A stretch of DNA of 64,000 bases from assembly GCA_022560025.1 (NCBI GenBank), contig JAFISE010000037.1, forward strand, positions 124,001-188,000, read 5' to 3'. Positions 54,873-64,000 of the stretch are shown piece by piece. The translations under genes were made by a program, and so were the position numbers. Below the pieces are notes generated by a model, which was not told where the DNA came from, made no database searches, and saw only the letters and a list, made by a program, of their open reading frames with translations. Each line of letters opens with the position of its first letter. The first letter of the stretch is position 1. This stretch comes from Stagonosporopsis chrysanthemi. Its lineage: Eukaryota > Ascomycota > Dothideomycetes > Pleosporales > Didymellaceae.

Positions 54873-55647
54873 CAGTCAGCTGCAGCGGCCATTATTGTAA
54901 GTTACATAGGGGAAGTAGGACGGAGATGACCTTCAACAGCGCATCCCACCAATCAACTTGGATGCTCACATCTTAATTTTACTTGATCATGCTCACAGTG
55001 TCCACGACGACGCAACGAATCTAGCACCCCTGACGTGACAGAGACACACAATGTACAGCGCAACACACTCTCAGATAGGCGACGCAGGCGTGACCGTAAT
55101 CTTCGGCACACACCCCACACATATCACCCCCGCCATCTTCATCTGCTGCTGGTGCAACTTCTTCAGCTGCATCGGTGAGCGCATCTGCATCCCGGTCGTC
55201 TGTAGCATGTTAGCGCGCTTCTGAGCCGACAGGGCCAGGAGAGCGTTTGCAAGTGAAGCCGGTGGCATTGTGGATCAGGAATGAATGGTTCGGCGATCTT
55301 GAGTGGATGTGGAAGAGCGTTAGAGATAGTACGGCAGATTGGCTGTTGAGAGCTATATCGTCGCTCTTAAAATTACGGTATGGCTGAACAATGCGACAGC
55401 ATTGTATGGCCTTGAGCTGATGGACGACTGCCATTGTGAGAACCAATACACGTGCTTCAGTCTCAGAACGTAGTATCAGTGATCAAGTTTGTGTTAGCTG
55501 GTCATTGCGCTAGAAATTACACCACTACGCCATGCTATGCTTTACCAATACAGTGATATTTTCCAATCGCTCGACATTCAATCGTGAACACGTGGCCGTC
55601 AAACATAACGCTGACACTCGCTCAATATGCAATTGCAAAAACCTGGC
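54873..55647. other. Convergent intergenic region between PCMT and EXO1
   Basis: About 775 bp, containing the weak 65-codon frame listed separately (55071-55268, minus). The rest shows nothing recognisable. Confidence 0.4.
55071..55268 (-). CDS. Possible 65-aa small protein
   Basis: A single open frame (MPPASLANALLALSAQKRAN...) has GC-rich third positions and an Ala/Leu/Gln/Met-rich helical stretch. It ends in 'GVICVGCVPKITVTPASP', which contains a CxxC. I recognise no family. The balanced codon usage is the only support beyond its being open; it may be spurious. Confidence 0.33.
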   Translation of the reverse strand: MPPASLANALLALSAQKRANMLQTTGMQMRSPMQLKKLHQQQMKMAGVICVGCVPKITVTPASPI

Positions 55648-57896
55648 TCAACCGGTGAAAGCAAATCTGTTGAGGTTAAACAACGGCTTGCGTGGCGAAC
55701 AAATATCCTCGCTATCGCTGTCACGAACAAGAAAGTCCTCGCTGCCTTGAAGTGGGGACCGCCGCCTCTTCACAGGTGTTACGGGCGGTGAAGACGCAGG
55801 CACCACTACTTCAGCATCGAGAGCAGCCCAAGCTGAGTCTTCAATGCCGATCTGTTCGTCAGCAGGAGGCGGCGTGCCAGGCACAACACTTTCCACCCTG
55901 ATTTCTTTGACACCTGTAGAGAAGAGCTCCAACGGCAAAGCCGATGGCGTGCGTACTCCGTTGCTACGCCTGCGTGATGTGCTAGTCGTCGTGTTTGTGA
56001 AACTTGTGCGACTCGACTCAGGTCCTTTGTAAGTGAACTTGGTGCGTAGCTCCCTGACTTGTGATGAAAATGCGGCGATGGATGTGCTCTCAGGCCCCGG
56101 GCTTCCAAATGATGTGGCGGGTGTGAGGACCTCAGTCGATTCCTGCGACTCAGTTGTAGACATTCGCGTAGTGGCGGTTGACTGCGTATCGCTTTGTGTG
56201 TCGCTAAAAATTCTCAGCTTCTTCTTCGCCTGAGAAGCTGACTCATCGAGATCCGCCGCTTCAGCAATAGCCTCTCCTAGCGAGTCATCAGAGTACAGAT
56301 CAAAGCCGCCTTCTGTCTTCCGTCGGTTCTTCCTATTCGGGCGAACAGAAGGGCTTGGCTCAGGCATAGTCGATGCAAAGAACTGACTTCGCACAACGCC
56401 CTCCCCACCCATAGTTGGAGTGCCGAGCACAGATTCGGAACACAAGCGTTGTCGCTTAAGCGGATGTGGGACGGATCGTCTGCGGTCTATGGGATCAGAT
56501 ATAATTCGTCTCGCAGGCTGAGGGGCAGTGCTTGGGAACGATGGGCCTCTTGTCGACTGCGATCCTGGTGCTGGTACTGCATCCCAGCCAGTACTGTTCC
56601 TTTGTTGCTCAATCAGGACTTGCTGGCTCGGTGATGGTGTGAAAATGTTGGGATCAAGTTCTGCCAAGGGTGTGCGTTTCGGCTTGAAAAAGTTATCAAT
56701 CGATCTGCTGCCTTTGAGGTCCGGTGTCTGCACGTTTGACGATGTCCTCCGAGATGCTCCAAAAACCTTGCTTCTGGGAGTCGACTTGCCAGCAACGGTT
56801 ATGGGAAGCTTCGTACGTGGGTACAGATCGCCCTTTGCTACGCCTGCTGCTAGATGCGCTGCTACCTCTTCGCCCAGGTAGGGCATGTCGGCGATATCGA
56901 CACCATCCGCAAGAGGAGTCAAGTTGACAAGGCGGTTCTCGATGGGGCAGAACACCCACTGGTACAGAAACGTCTTCTCCGCTTGGTCGAAGTCCGCCAT
57001 GAACCCAGGGGGTACTTTCAGTTTGCCGTCAAACAATGCGGCCTTGACCAGACGGTCCACAGTTTTGTGCTTCCGAAGCATGCGATGTGCGGTCTTAAGG
57101 CCTAACCCTCCGATGCCCGACAAGTAGTCGCATCCGCTGAGAATTGCCATCCGCCTGAAGTCTGCATCCGACCAGCCCACTAAGCTAATTTCCCTACAGG
57201 CCGTGAAGTGGTCACGGTTGACCTCGATGCAATCTCCGTACTTGTCAAGCTTGGTTATCAGACACTTTGCGCCAAAGACCAAGAGGTCTGAATCTTCGGA
57301 CAAAATGCCGTCGATGATGCCCTTGCGCTCCAGATAGACCATCTGCGAGTCTGCTTCGTACGGTGCAACGATGTATTGAACATTGCTGGCTTTCAGCTCT
57401 TCAATGAACGCACGAGCCATATCTGGTGTAACATCGACAGCCTTCTGCAGCTCCAACTGTGCTTGTGATGTCTTGCCGACCTTGAGCAGCTCCAAGCCTA
57501 GTCGCCTGCCCTCTTTTCTTCTCTCCCTTCTGTCTTTCTCGGTTCCGGCCTTGCTGGGCAGATTGTCTCCATCGAAGATAAGGTAAGGTATGATGCCAAA
57601 GTGCATGAGCATGCGGACACGATGCATACAGAAGTCGATATATCTAGGCAAGATAAGCTACTCGTCTTGCTGCAAAAGCAAGCGGACGTACTTGGTAGTT
57701 GGCTTGTCGAGGGCCAGATCAATGGCACTGGCAGCCGTCCCTCGATGTAGCCAGCCATAGGCATCTACGCCAATGGTCTGGCCCGCAAACTTCTTCAAGT
57801 TGCATGGCTTGTGGATAGACTTGAGAAGCGGCAGAAGCCCTGTTCTGTGTCAGCTTACAAATAGACTCCGGGCTTGTGCATACCAGAAATGCCCAT
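55648..57896 (-). CDS. EXO1: Exonuclease 1 (RAD2/FEN1 family 5'-3' DNA exonuclease)
   Basis: The model is complement(join(55648..57643, 57692..57839, 57884..57896)), 718 aa, with introns of 48 and 44 bp. The 13-nt first exon gives MGIS, then 'GLLPLLKSIHKPCNLKKFAG'. All seven catalytic acidic residues sit at the same numbers as in human EXO1: D30, D78, E150, D152, D171, D173 and D225. They lie in 'GVDAYGWLHRG', 'FDGDNLPSK', 'APYEADSQ', 'LSEDSDLLVFG' and 'SGCDYLSGIGGLGLKTA'. Residues beyond ~380 are disordered, where partner-binding segments usually lie. Family knowledge: Exo1 resects DNA double-strand-break ends and removes mismatched strands with MutS/MutL. It is head-to-head with TMA16, 340 bp apart. 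Confidence 0.96.
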
Positions 57897-58236
57897 CTTC
57901 GAGGATTTGCCCCTCACGCGTCAAGCCTTGAAGCGAGGCTGTTCAGATTACTGCTATGAAGACATTGAGCGCATGAGCTTCATACGAGGCGCGACAAAAA
58001 GTGCCCTGGGGTGATGAAGAAAGTTGACCTGAGTGAGGGCAGCCTTGCGGCCTGTGACAAGCAGATGTTCTCGATGGTGTGGAGTACCGCGTCGTGAAAG
58101 GGATCCACATGCGCGCTGCGCTAGGCTAAGGTTCAGCTAGCGCCCGGCTATTAGCGCCTACCTTAACCCCGATGATTTTCAAAAAAGTTCCAGGCAAGAA
58201 CAGACAGCAAAACATCAACACAGACAGCCAGCCACC
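57897..58236. promoter_or_regulatory. Shared upstream region of EXO1 (-) and TMA16 (+)
   Basis: A 340-bp head-to-head gap. Near 57967 there is GAGCGCATGAGC, loosely like the PAC element (GCGATGAG) but with an inserted base, so I give it no weight. No TATA box. Confidence 0.35.
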
Positions 58237-58829
58237 ATGGTCAGCGATCGTTTCGGTAAAGTGCAAAAGGCGATTGCCAAGAAGAAGGGCAAGAACCCAA
58301 ACCTGCATGAGGGGAGTCGAGACACAAAGCGGATGCAGCGCGCGAGCGCTCGTGACGACAAGCTTAATCGTCTTACAAAGTTGAGAGAAAAAGAAAACAG
58401 ACACTACTGTATGTGGTAGCAAGAACAAGACCTTCTCCACCGTGCTGACGCCGTATCATAGTGAACAGAGTAAAATCTTTCCAGTCATACACAGCGGAGC
58501 ACACTTCTCCTCTCAATATCAAGGAACTTCAGGCCATGGTCGAGGACTACCTAGGCCGTGACGACGAGGAGCTCGCAAAACTAAAAGCAGAGCGCCGTGC
58601 AGGAAGACCACCAAGCACCCGCCAAACCCTGCTTGAGCAAGCTAGGGCTACTGAACAGGACGAGTATGCCGCCGGGTTCTGGGTCCCAGATCTTGAGGAC
58701 GATGCCGTCCTGCAGAAACTGAAGCAATGGGACGGTAAATGGGCCAGTCTCGCTACACTGAAATTTTCGAGAATCTCAAAGGAGGGGCACAAGAAGGTTT
58801 CGAGTTTCCCACCCAAAGGCATGTCATGA
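58237..58829 (+). CDS. TMA16: Translation machinery-associated protein 16
   Basis: The model is join(58237..58408, 58462..58829), 179 aa, with a 53-bp intron (GTATGT...CTGAC...TAG). Joining 'LREKENRHY' to 'LNRVKSFQSYTAEH' gives one continuous protein. The N-terminus is strongly basic ('VQKAIAKKKGKNPNLHEGSRDTKRMQRA'), followed by 'HYLNRVKSFQ', 'YLGRDDEELAKLKAERRAGRP' and 'EYAAGFWVPDLEDDAVLQKLKQWDG', all hallmarks of Tma16. Family knowledge: Tma16 is a nuclear 60S pre-ribosome factor. Yeast Tma16 is 178 aa. Confidence 0.93.
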
Positions 58830-59638
58830 GCCTTAGACAGATTTGCTGCTTCTGTGCTGCAATACTACAGATTCGGACATGCCGGCCCGCACCAAGTCTC
58901 GGGCGGCCCCGTTATGCAAAGGGAGCTCCTTTAGTTGGGCAGTGTGGTCGAAAGTACGCCAAGCCGTTCTTTGGAGAAGAGAATACCTCGTGGCCTCGCA
59001 TTCTACTGAGAGCAACAACAAGTTCATATTGCATTCCGCAAGCCAGCACAACGTGACTTTTGTCAGTCAAAACCATGGTTGCAGCCACACACCTCATACA
59101 CCAACGCGAAAGAGCAGGGCAAGCCAGGCAGCGGCCTGAAGGTATTGGATGGGAAATCGCAGAAAGAAGAACGCAAGTCAGAGCTTAATATCCAATCAAC
59201 ACCAGAATCAATTCAGCCAATAACCAAGCTCGACTTCTAGCAGCGTGCAGTGCGCCCTCGCACATGCTATCAATCACCATTAGTAACACTGTTGTTACTC
59301 GACAATCTGGTTTGAGCGTAGTACTATACACCCATCATTTATGCCGTGTGAAGATCACGAAAATCACCAAGTGGGGAGAATGCATGCAGAAGAAACCACG
59401 GGCCAATGATGTGTCGCTGATTAACTCCGACGTGCAGCAACAGCGCATCGTGAGCTGAACTTTCGTCGATCATGTCACAGCGGATGCCAAAACAGGTAGC
59501 GTCGTGGATCATGGTGGGTAGCAACTGCAGCTTTGGGCGACTTCACTGGTGTTCCCACTCGAGCCATGAACTCTTAATTATTTCCCTCTCCCCGTCTCTT
59601 CCGGCCCTGAACCTCCAACAAGTACCTACCAGAAAAAG
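58830..59638. other. Intergenic region between TMA16 and the heme-thiolate peroxidase
   Basis: About 810 bp. Overlapping short frames on both strands (for example 58843-59139 plus) show no family. Probably the TMA16 3' flank and the peroxidase promoter. Confidence 0.4.
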
Positions 59639-60568
59639 ATGGGCCTGACACAGAAACTGACAAAACCTTTCATTGACCTGTCTGTAATGACATGGGACTT
59701 TGGCATCTTCTTAGCAAATCTCGTGCTTCCTGCTCATGCGCCCAACAAAGTCATTGCTGCAGACCTACCCGGTCATGCAGGGACGTGGCCAGAATATGTA
59801 CCACCACGCGAGGGTGACTCTCGATCAGCATGCCCTATGCTAAATGCACTGTAGTTTCTCGCACACTTTTGAGTTAATTGTGAGCTAACAACTCCAGGGC
59901 CAACCATGGCATTCTGCCGCATGATGGCAAAAACATTACTTTCCGTGACTTGAACACAACCGTGCGGCAGACCTTCAACTTCGCACCGTCATTCTGTTTC
60001 TTCGTACCCAAATTCTCCGCCGACTTCCTTGGCCGCTCTTACTGGACTGGCACGTTCGATCTTGAAGAGTTGAGCAAACACAACGCCATTGAGCACGATG
60101 CGAGTCTCACCAGGCGAGACGTTGCGCAAGTGCCTGACCAGGGAAAACCAGACTTGCAGCTTGTCGAAGAACTTCTGGGCGTCGCGACAGGCAAAGGGGA
60201 GAATGGCGAGTCACTGTTGACAAAGGAGGATCTCAGCAAGCAGCTGGCGAAGAGGAGGAGTGAGGCGCGTGCAGAAAACCCCAACTACTCGGAAAGTCTG
60301 TTCCACAACATGTTTGGAAGCGCAAAGTAGGCCGCGATACAGAAGAAGGTGACTGAAGCATACGCTGACATCAAGGGACAGCTCCTCTACGATGCTCACA
60401 ATTTTTGGCGGTCGTGTAGACGACCTCAGAGCTATGCTTACAGAAGAACGATTTTCGGAGAACTGGGAGCCACGTATCCGCTCACGATACGGTTTGACTA
60501 TGGCAGCATTCAATGGGACGGTGTTGCCGGTTGAGATGGGAGTCAAGAAGAAGCTCAAGGAGCAGTAA
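59639..60568 (+). CDS. Heme-thiolate peroxidase (chloroperoxidase/UPO family)
   Basis: The model is join(59639..59850, 59898..60326, 60382..60568), 275 aa, with introns of 47 and 55 bp. The splices restore 'SACPMLNALANHGILPHDG', with the proximal heme-ligand Cys65, and 'HNMFGSANSSTMLTIFGGRVDDLRAML', both family hallmarks; unspliced, the frame stops at 60330. The C-terminus 'EERFSENWEPRIRSRYGLTMAAFN' is also typical. Family members use hydrogen peroxide to halogenate or oxygenate substrates. The N-terminus has a hydrophobic stretch (residues ~13-33) but no clean cleavage site, so secretion is uncertain. Sterigmatocystin-cluster StcC-type proteins are the nearest style I recall; substrate unknown. 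Confidence 0.87.
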
Positions 60569-61094
60569 AGTGGTGAAGACACTGAAGAGCTTGCACACGT
60601 CGCTGATCGTGTTGGGAAGCATCGGAAGGAGAGATGTAGAGAAGGAGTGCAGGAAATTTGCCAGACGCGAACGACATCCGAAAATCAGCGTGATTGTGAG
60701 AGCGGTCGAGACTGGGATAGGACAGAACATTGTTGACGTGGAATCTACTAGATGTGATGGACTTGTTTGGTAAGAGATCACGGTTAGGGGGATGTGACAA
60801 CACCCTGGTACCAATAAAGATGAAAGCCGGGCATTGGTTGTGCTGAGCCTATTTTGAGTAAGAGGAAAAAACTGATCCTTGTTTGATGTGCAGAAGCCTG
60901 GCAATACAGCAGAGAGTCCATTGCCCTCTTTAAGGTGAGTCATTGTCCGTAGCTAGGAATTGGCCATTTTGCTGTTCTGCTGTAAGTGTAGGTAAGGTCT
61001 TCCGGGCGAACAGTCGCACCACGAGGGTATCACAACCTCGCTGTCCCCAGCTTTCGAAAAAGACATATATCGAGTATCTTATTGCTACCTCCAC
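60569..61094. other. Convergent intergenic gap
   Basis: About 525 bp between the 3' ends of the peroxidase and the secreted carbohydrate-binding-like gene. No supported frame, repeat or RNA gene. Confidence 0.4.
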
Positions 61095-61688
61095 TCAGCA
61101 AATCACAACCTCAACATCGTCGAGCCAGAGCTCCCATCCCTCATCGCCAGCGAACTTGCTCGTCACGACAATCGCGACCGTGCTGCCCACCATTTCGTTC
61201 CCAGCGCCATTGGCCTTGACCCTGCCTCCAATCCTCTTCCACCCCTGCTCTCCAACAGCCAGCTGTCCAGCTCCGCAGCTAATGCCATCCAGGAACACCT
61301 CCACCCTAGTAACGCCCTCGCTGCGCTTGGAAGCAATCCAGGCGTAACACTCCACAGTGCTGCCCACAGGCACGTCTACGCCAGTCTGGGATAAGGTGAA
61401 GCTGGAATCGACGGTCGAAGTGGCATGCGCGTAGTAGTGGTGTGTGCCGGAGTGGGTGAAGGGGTTAGCGAAGACGCCGCGGGTGGACCATGCGGACTCG
61501 ACGATTGGGAGCCAGGGGCTGGTGTTGCCGGTCTCGAAGGAGGGGTTGACGACGCGGTTTGAGCATGCTCGCTGGTCGGGTCTGAGCGCGGCTGGGAGAG
61601 CTGCGGCAACTGAAGGACATATAATGAAGACCCAGGCGAGGACGGAGGTCACCATGATGGACTTGAGCGAGGCAGCGAGAGGTGCCAT
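61095..61688 (-). CDS. Small secreted protein with a carbohydrate-binding-like beta-sandwich
   Basis: A single exon of 197 aa from 61688, chosen because it opens a hydrophobic signal ('MAPLAASLKSIMVTSVLAWVFIICPSVAAALP'); an upstream ATG at 61736 would add 16 polar residues. The mature part starts 'VVNPSFETGNTSPWLP' and ends 'WELWLDDVEVVIC'. These two signatures, the N-terminal NPSFE and the C-terminal LDDV, are characteristic of CBM4/9-like galactose-binding domains. Between them are strands such as 'FTLSQTGVDVPVGSTVECYAWI'. It probably binds a glycan outside the cell; no catalytic domain is attached. A role on plant or fungal cell walls is inference. Confidence 0.62.
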   Translation of the reverse strand: MAPLAASLKSIMVTSVLAWVFIICPSVAAALPAALRPDQRACSNRVVNPSFETGNTSPWLPIVESAWSTRGVFANPFTHSGTHHYYAHATSTVDSSFTLSQTGVDVPVGSTVECYAWIASKRSEGVTRVEVFLDGISCGAGQLAVGEQGWKRIGGRVKANGAGNEMVGSTVAIVVTSKFAGDEGWELWLDDVEVVIC

Positions 61689-64000
61689 GACGGGATGTGC
61701 GTGAGAGCGTTTGAAGGTGTGTTGTGTTTTTGTCAATAAGATGAGGACGGCGAGAGAGGTGTTTTAGCGATGTAGGCTTGCAGCCGTGGTCTCCTCTGGA
61801 GTTACTCCACCAGGTAAGTACGATGAATGTTCACCTCACGGTGAGGCTTTAGGTACCGTTAAATCCAGAATGGCAGGTAACTGTGCTTGTACAACGACGT
61901 CCTTCAGGTAGTATCAAGGGAGAGTGCTGAGAAGCATGTAAAGGGCGACCATCGCATCCTCCTATTCACCCAAACATCAACAGCACACGTTCCATCCTGC
62001 GGTCACTCCAACGTGCAACTCTAGCTATAGCAACTTGGCACTTAGCCCAAACAAGTATAGCGACTGAGACAAGCGCATACCCAACAGCGAGCTACTCGAT
62101 AGTTTTGCCTCTGCAATACAGATCTGAGACTGGTGCTGATGATGGAGTGATGAGTGGCGAACTGGAGTAGCACAAGCGAGATTAGTGGCTGGCCTATCAG
62201 CATTGCAAGGACAACCAAGCTGAGATATGCGCTAGTGCGAACACGGAAATGGCTGTGAACGTTGTCTGATGTGTTTCCGAGCAATTGGTGAAGCTGCTTC
62301 GTGGCTGGGATGAGGCTCAAGCGTGCTCCGGTCCAATAGGACGGTGTGCCGGTGGAGAAGCGATGTCAGTGGACGGTCTTGTAGTTGTGCTGCTGGTCGA
62401 CGAGATGGAGTAAAAGGAGATCAATGAATCATATCCAGTCAATGTCTGTCCTTTTGGAGCCGTTGTGGTCATCGAGGCATACGCGACAAAAACTTGTTGC
62501 CCAATCTTTCATTAGACAGTAAGTTACTCGCCATTGCGGTTGCAGATTCTATGCCCTCAAAAGAACCCCTAAAGCGGTGGTTTGCCTCAGACAACACGCC
62601 TTTTTTATTATTCAAAATCAACGAATGTTGCCCGACTTTAAAGAGACTGCAAATTCGTTGCTCTAGGTCTTACCATTGGAGAATTAGTCCCATAAAACAC
62701 ATTCCACAACAAACACATAAGCAGAGGAAGGTAGAAATAGGAGAGAACACCGAAAAAATAAAAATTGAGGACGGTAGAAAAGCACTCGTGTTCAAAAACA
62801 AGACTGCCTCGAGAAGAATGGAGTGACAAGAAAGAAGTAAGAGTGCTGCTATGGAAAGGAAAATATGGACACGACCGGATCCTCGAGAGAAGACAGTCTG
62901 AGCAGCGAGCAGTGATACGTCGACCTCGAAATAAACAATCTTACTAGGCCAGCAGCTTTGCAGAGCGAGCACTGCTTTCACAAACACAGGAAATCAAGCA
63001 GCGGTTGACGACTTCCCCAGTACTTCACCGCATTTCGTCTTCTCCTACATCGCCTCCACCGCTCCTTACCCTCAAACCCCAGCCGCCGACATCCGCAGAT
63101 GCAGATCCTCAACCGGGGAAGCGGTGCAAGAATGTCGTATCACCATGCATTGTACTACCACCTTACTCCACCTCTACACAGCATCAACCTGCATCTCACA
63201 GGCCGACCCCTAGACGCAGCAGTACCCGTGACCTGCAGCCTCATTGTCCACAACATACAGCCGGCGCAGTGCAGCGGGTTGCCTCAAGGTGCCTGGTCTG
63301 ACGGCTGACATGGACGATCCTACCATTTCAGGTCGTGATCCTGCACGGTTGAGGGGTGGATGAGAGATAGTGGGGTTGGCGAGGCTGCGAGGTGCAGTGC
63401 AGTGCAGCGCAGTGCAGTGTGACATGCGGCTACGGAGCGAGATGGCTCCTTGGGGTACAACGTCTGACACGTCACGGGTGGTGGTGAGCATACTCAGGAT
63501 AAAGGACGGGCAGGGCAGATCTTGATGAGGGCATCTGGCTTCAGGGACGAAATGCGGATCGTTGAATGCGAGGATAGGGTCAACCTCCCAGGGCTTTGGA
63601 GCGAGGTACAAACTTGGCTCCGCGGTCTTGTTGCAACCGCATTGATGCACTCATGTGCTCCTGCTGTACTGGGACATCAAGACCGCTATCTGCGGGTCGG
63701 CTGAGATCTAAGATCATGCTCATGGGTACCTGGTCAGCAAGCCTCGCATTGCTGGCGGTGTGTCGGAGACCCCGGATTCGTTCACAGCGCGAGATACAAT
63801 ATTGAAGGTTGCGGTGCGATGGCACCGATTGTGGCCGCGCAAGGTCGCGCATCGAAGCGGCAGCCGCTAAAAATGCCTTATTCGACCTCAAAGGCGCGCT
63901 GCACCTCGCCACTTAGCTACTGCTGTCAGGCGTCGCGTGTTTGGATCCAGGAACTTACGCGGACGAAAGACGCCTGCGCCACAGGCCGCAGCTTAGCAGC
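61689..64000. other. Gene-free right end of the window
   Basis: About 2.3 kb in which I support no gene. Frames at 62042-62320 and 62670-62987 (minus) are hydrophobic but low-complexity, and 63210-63650 (minus) shows no domain. A CAGTG/CAGCG simple repeat lies near 63391-63420 and a near-palindrome, CCTCACGGTGAGG, near 61833. It may contain promoters for the secreted protein and for genes beyond the window. Confidence 0.4.
63391..63420. repeat. CAGTG pentanucleotide repeat
   Basis: About six pentamers of GTGCAGTGCAGTGCAGCGCA type in the gene-free right end, with one CAGCG variant. Confidence 0.7.

Noticed and set aside
57960..57975. PAC-like element (GCGATGAG) between EXO1 and TMA16
   Set aside because: The actual sequence is GCGCATGAGC, with an inserted base; a single imperfect match has no weight.
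62670..62987. Hydrophobic 105-codon minus-strand frame
   Set aside because: The composition comes from a purine-rich, A-rich plus strand; no family or splice structure supports it.

Overview
This window looks like nuclear DNA of a filamentous ascomycete (Pezizomycotina; class Dothideomycetes is my best guess from gene content, not tested). The evidence is: many single-exon or few-exon genes with short GT-AG introns, mostly 44-79 bp; branch-point-like CTRAC/CTAAC boxes close to the acceptors; fungal-specific families (AzgA purine permease, heme-thiolate peroxidase, tyrosinase, DUF1961); and BCK1, APC1, UTP22, EXO1 and ASPM homologues of fungal architecture. I rebuilt 23 protein-coding genes with reasonable support, two weak small ones, and one decayed O-methyltransferase. 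I saw no tRNA, 5S rRNA, CRISPR array or intact transposon.

Layout. 0-14.4 kb: a secreted GH17 glucanase, pyruvate decarboxylase (minus strand), the cell-wall-integrity MAPKKK BCK1, and a long tyrosinase. 15.5-27.1 kb: an SPX-RING protein (minus) head-to-head with the ribosome-biogenesis J-protein JJJ1; an orphan four-TM protein; an Atg22-family transporter; then a DUF1961 secreted protein and the purine permease AzgA (both minus). 28.5-33.7 kb: a methyltransferase-like protein with a degenerate SAM site, then a gene-poor stretch holding a weak small gene and an O-methyltransferase pseudogene. 34.1-50 kb: the ASPM-like spindle protein, an NDFIP/BSD2-type adaptor (minus) divergent from a CBP6/UQCC2-like factor, and a probable NUP37 (minus) divergent from APC1. 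50-61.7 kb: UTP22 (minus) divergent from PCMT, EXO1 (minus) divergent from TMA16, a heme-thiolate peroxidase, and a small secreted carbohydrate-binding-like protein. The last 2.3 kb has no gene I can support.

How the genes relate. This is mostly a housekeeping region, not a biosynthetic cluster. Three themes recur: ribosome biogenesis (JJJ1, UTP22, TMA16, each in a head-to-head pair), mitosis and nuclear structure (ASPM, NUP37, APC1), and cell wall or surface (GH17, BCK1, tyrosinase, secreted small proteins). Divergent pairs with short shared promoters dominate the layout. I found no convincing previously undescribed system. The most unusual items are the O-methyltransferase relic, a putative N-myristoylation signal on JJJ1, a degenerate SAM site, and dense simple repeats between convergent genes.
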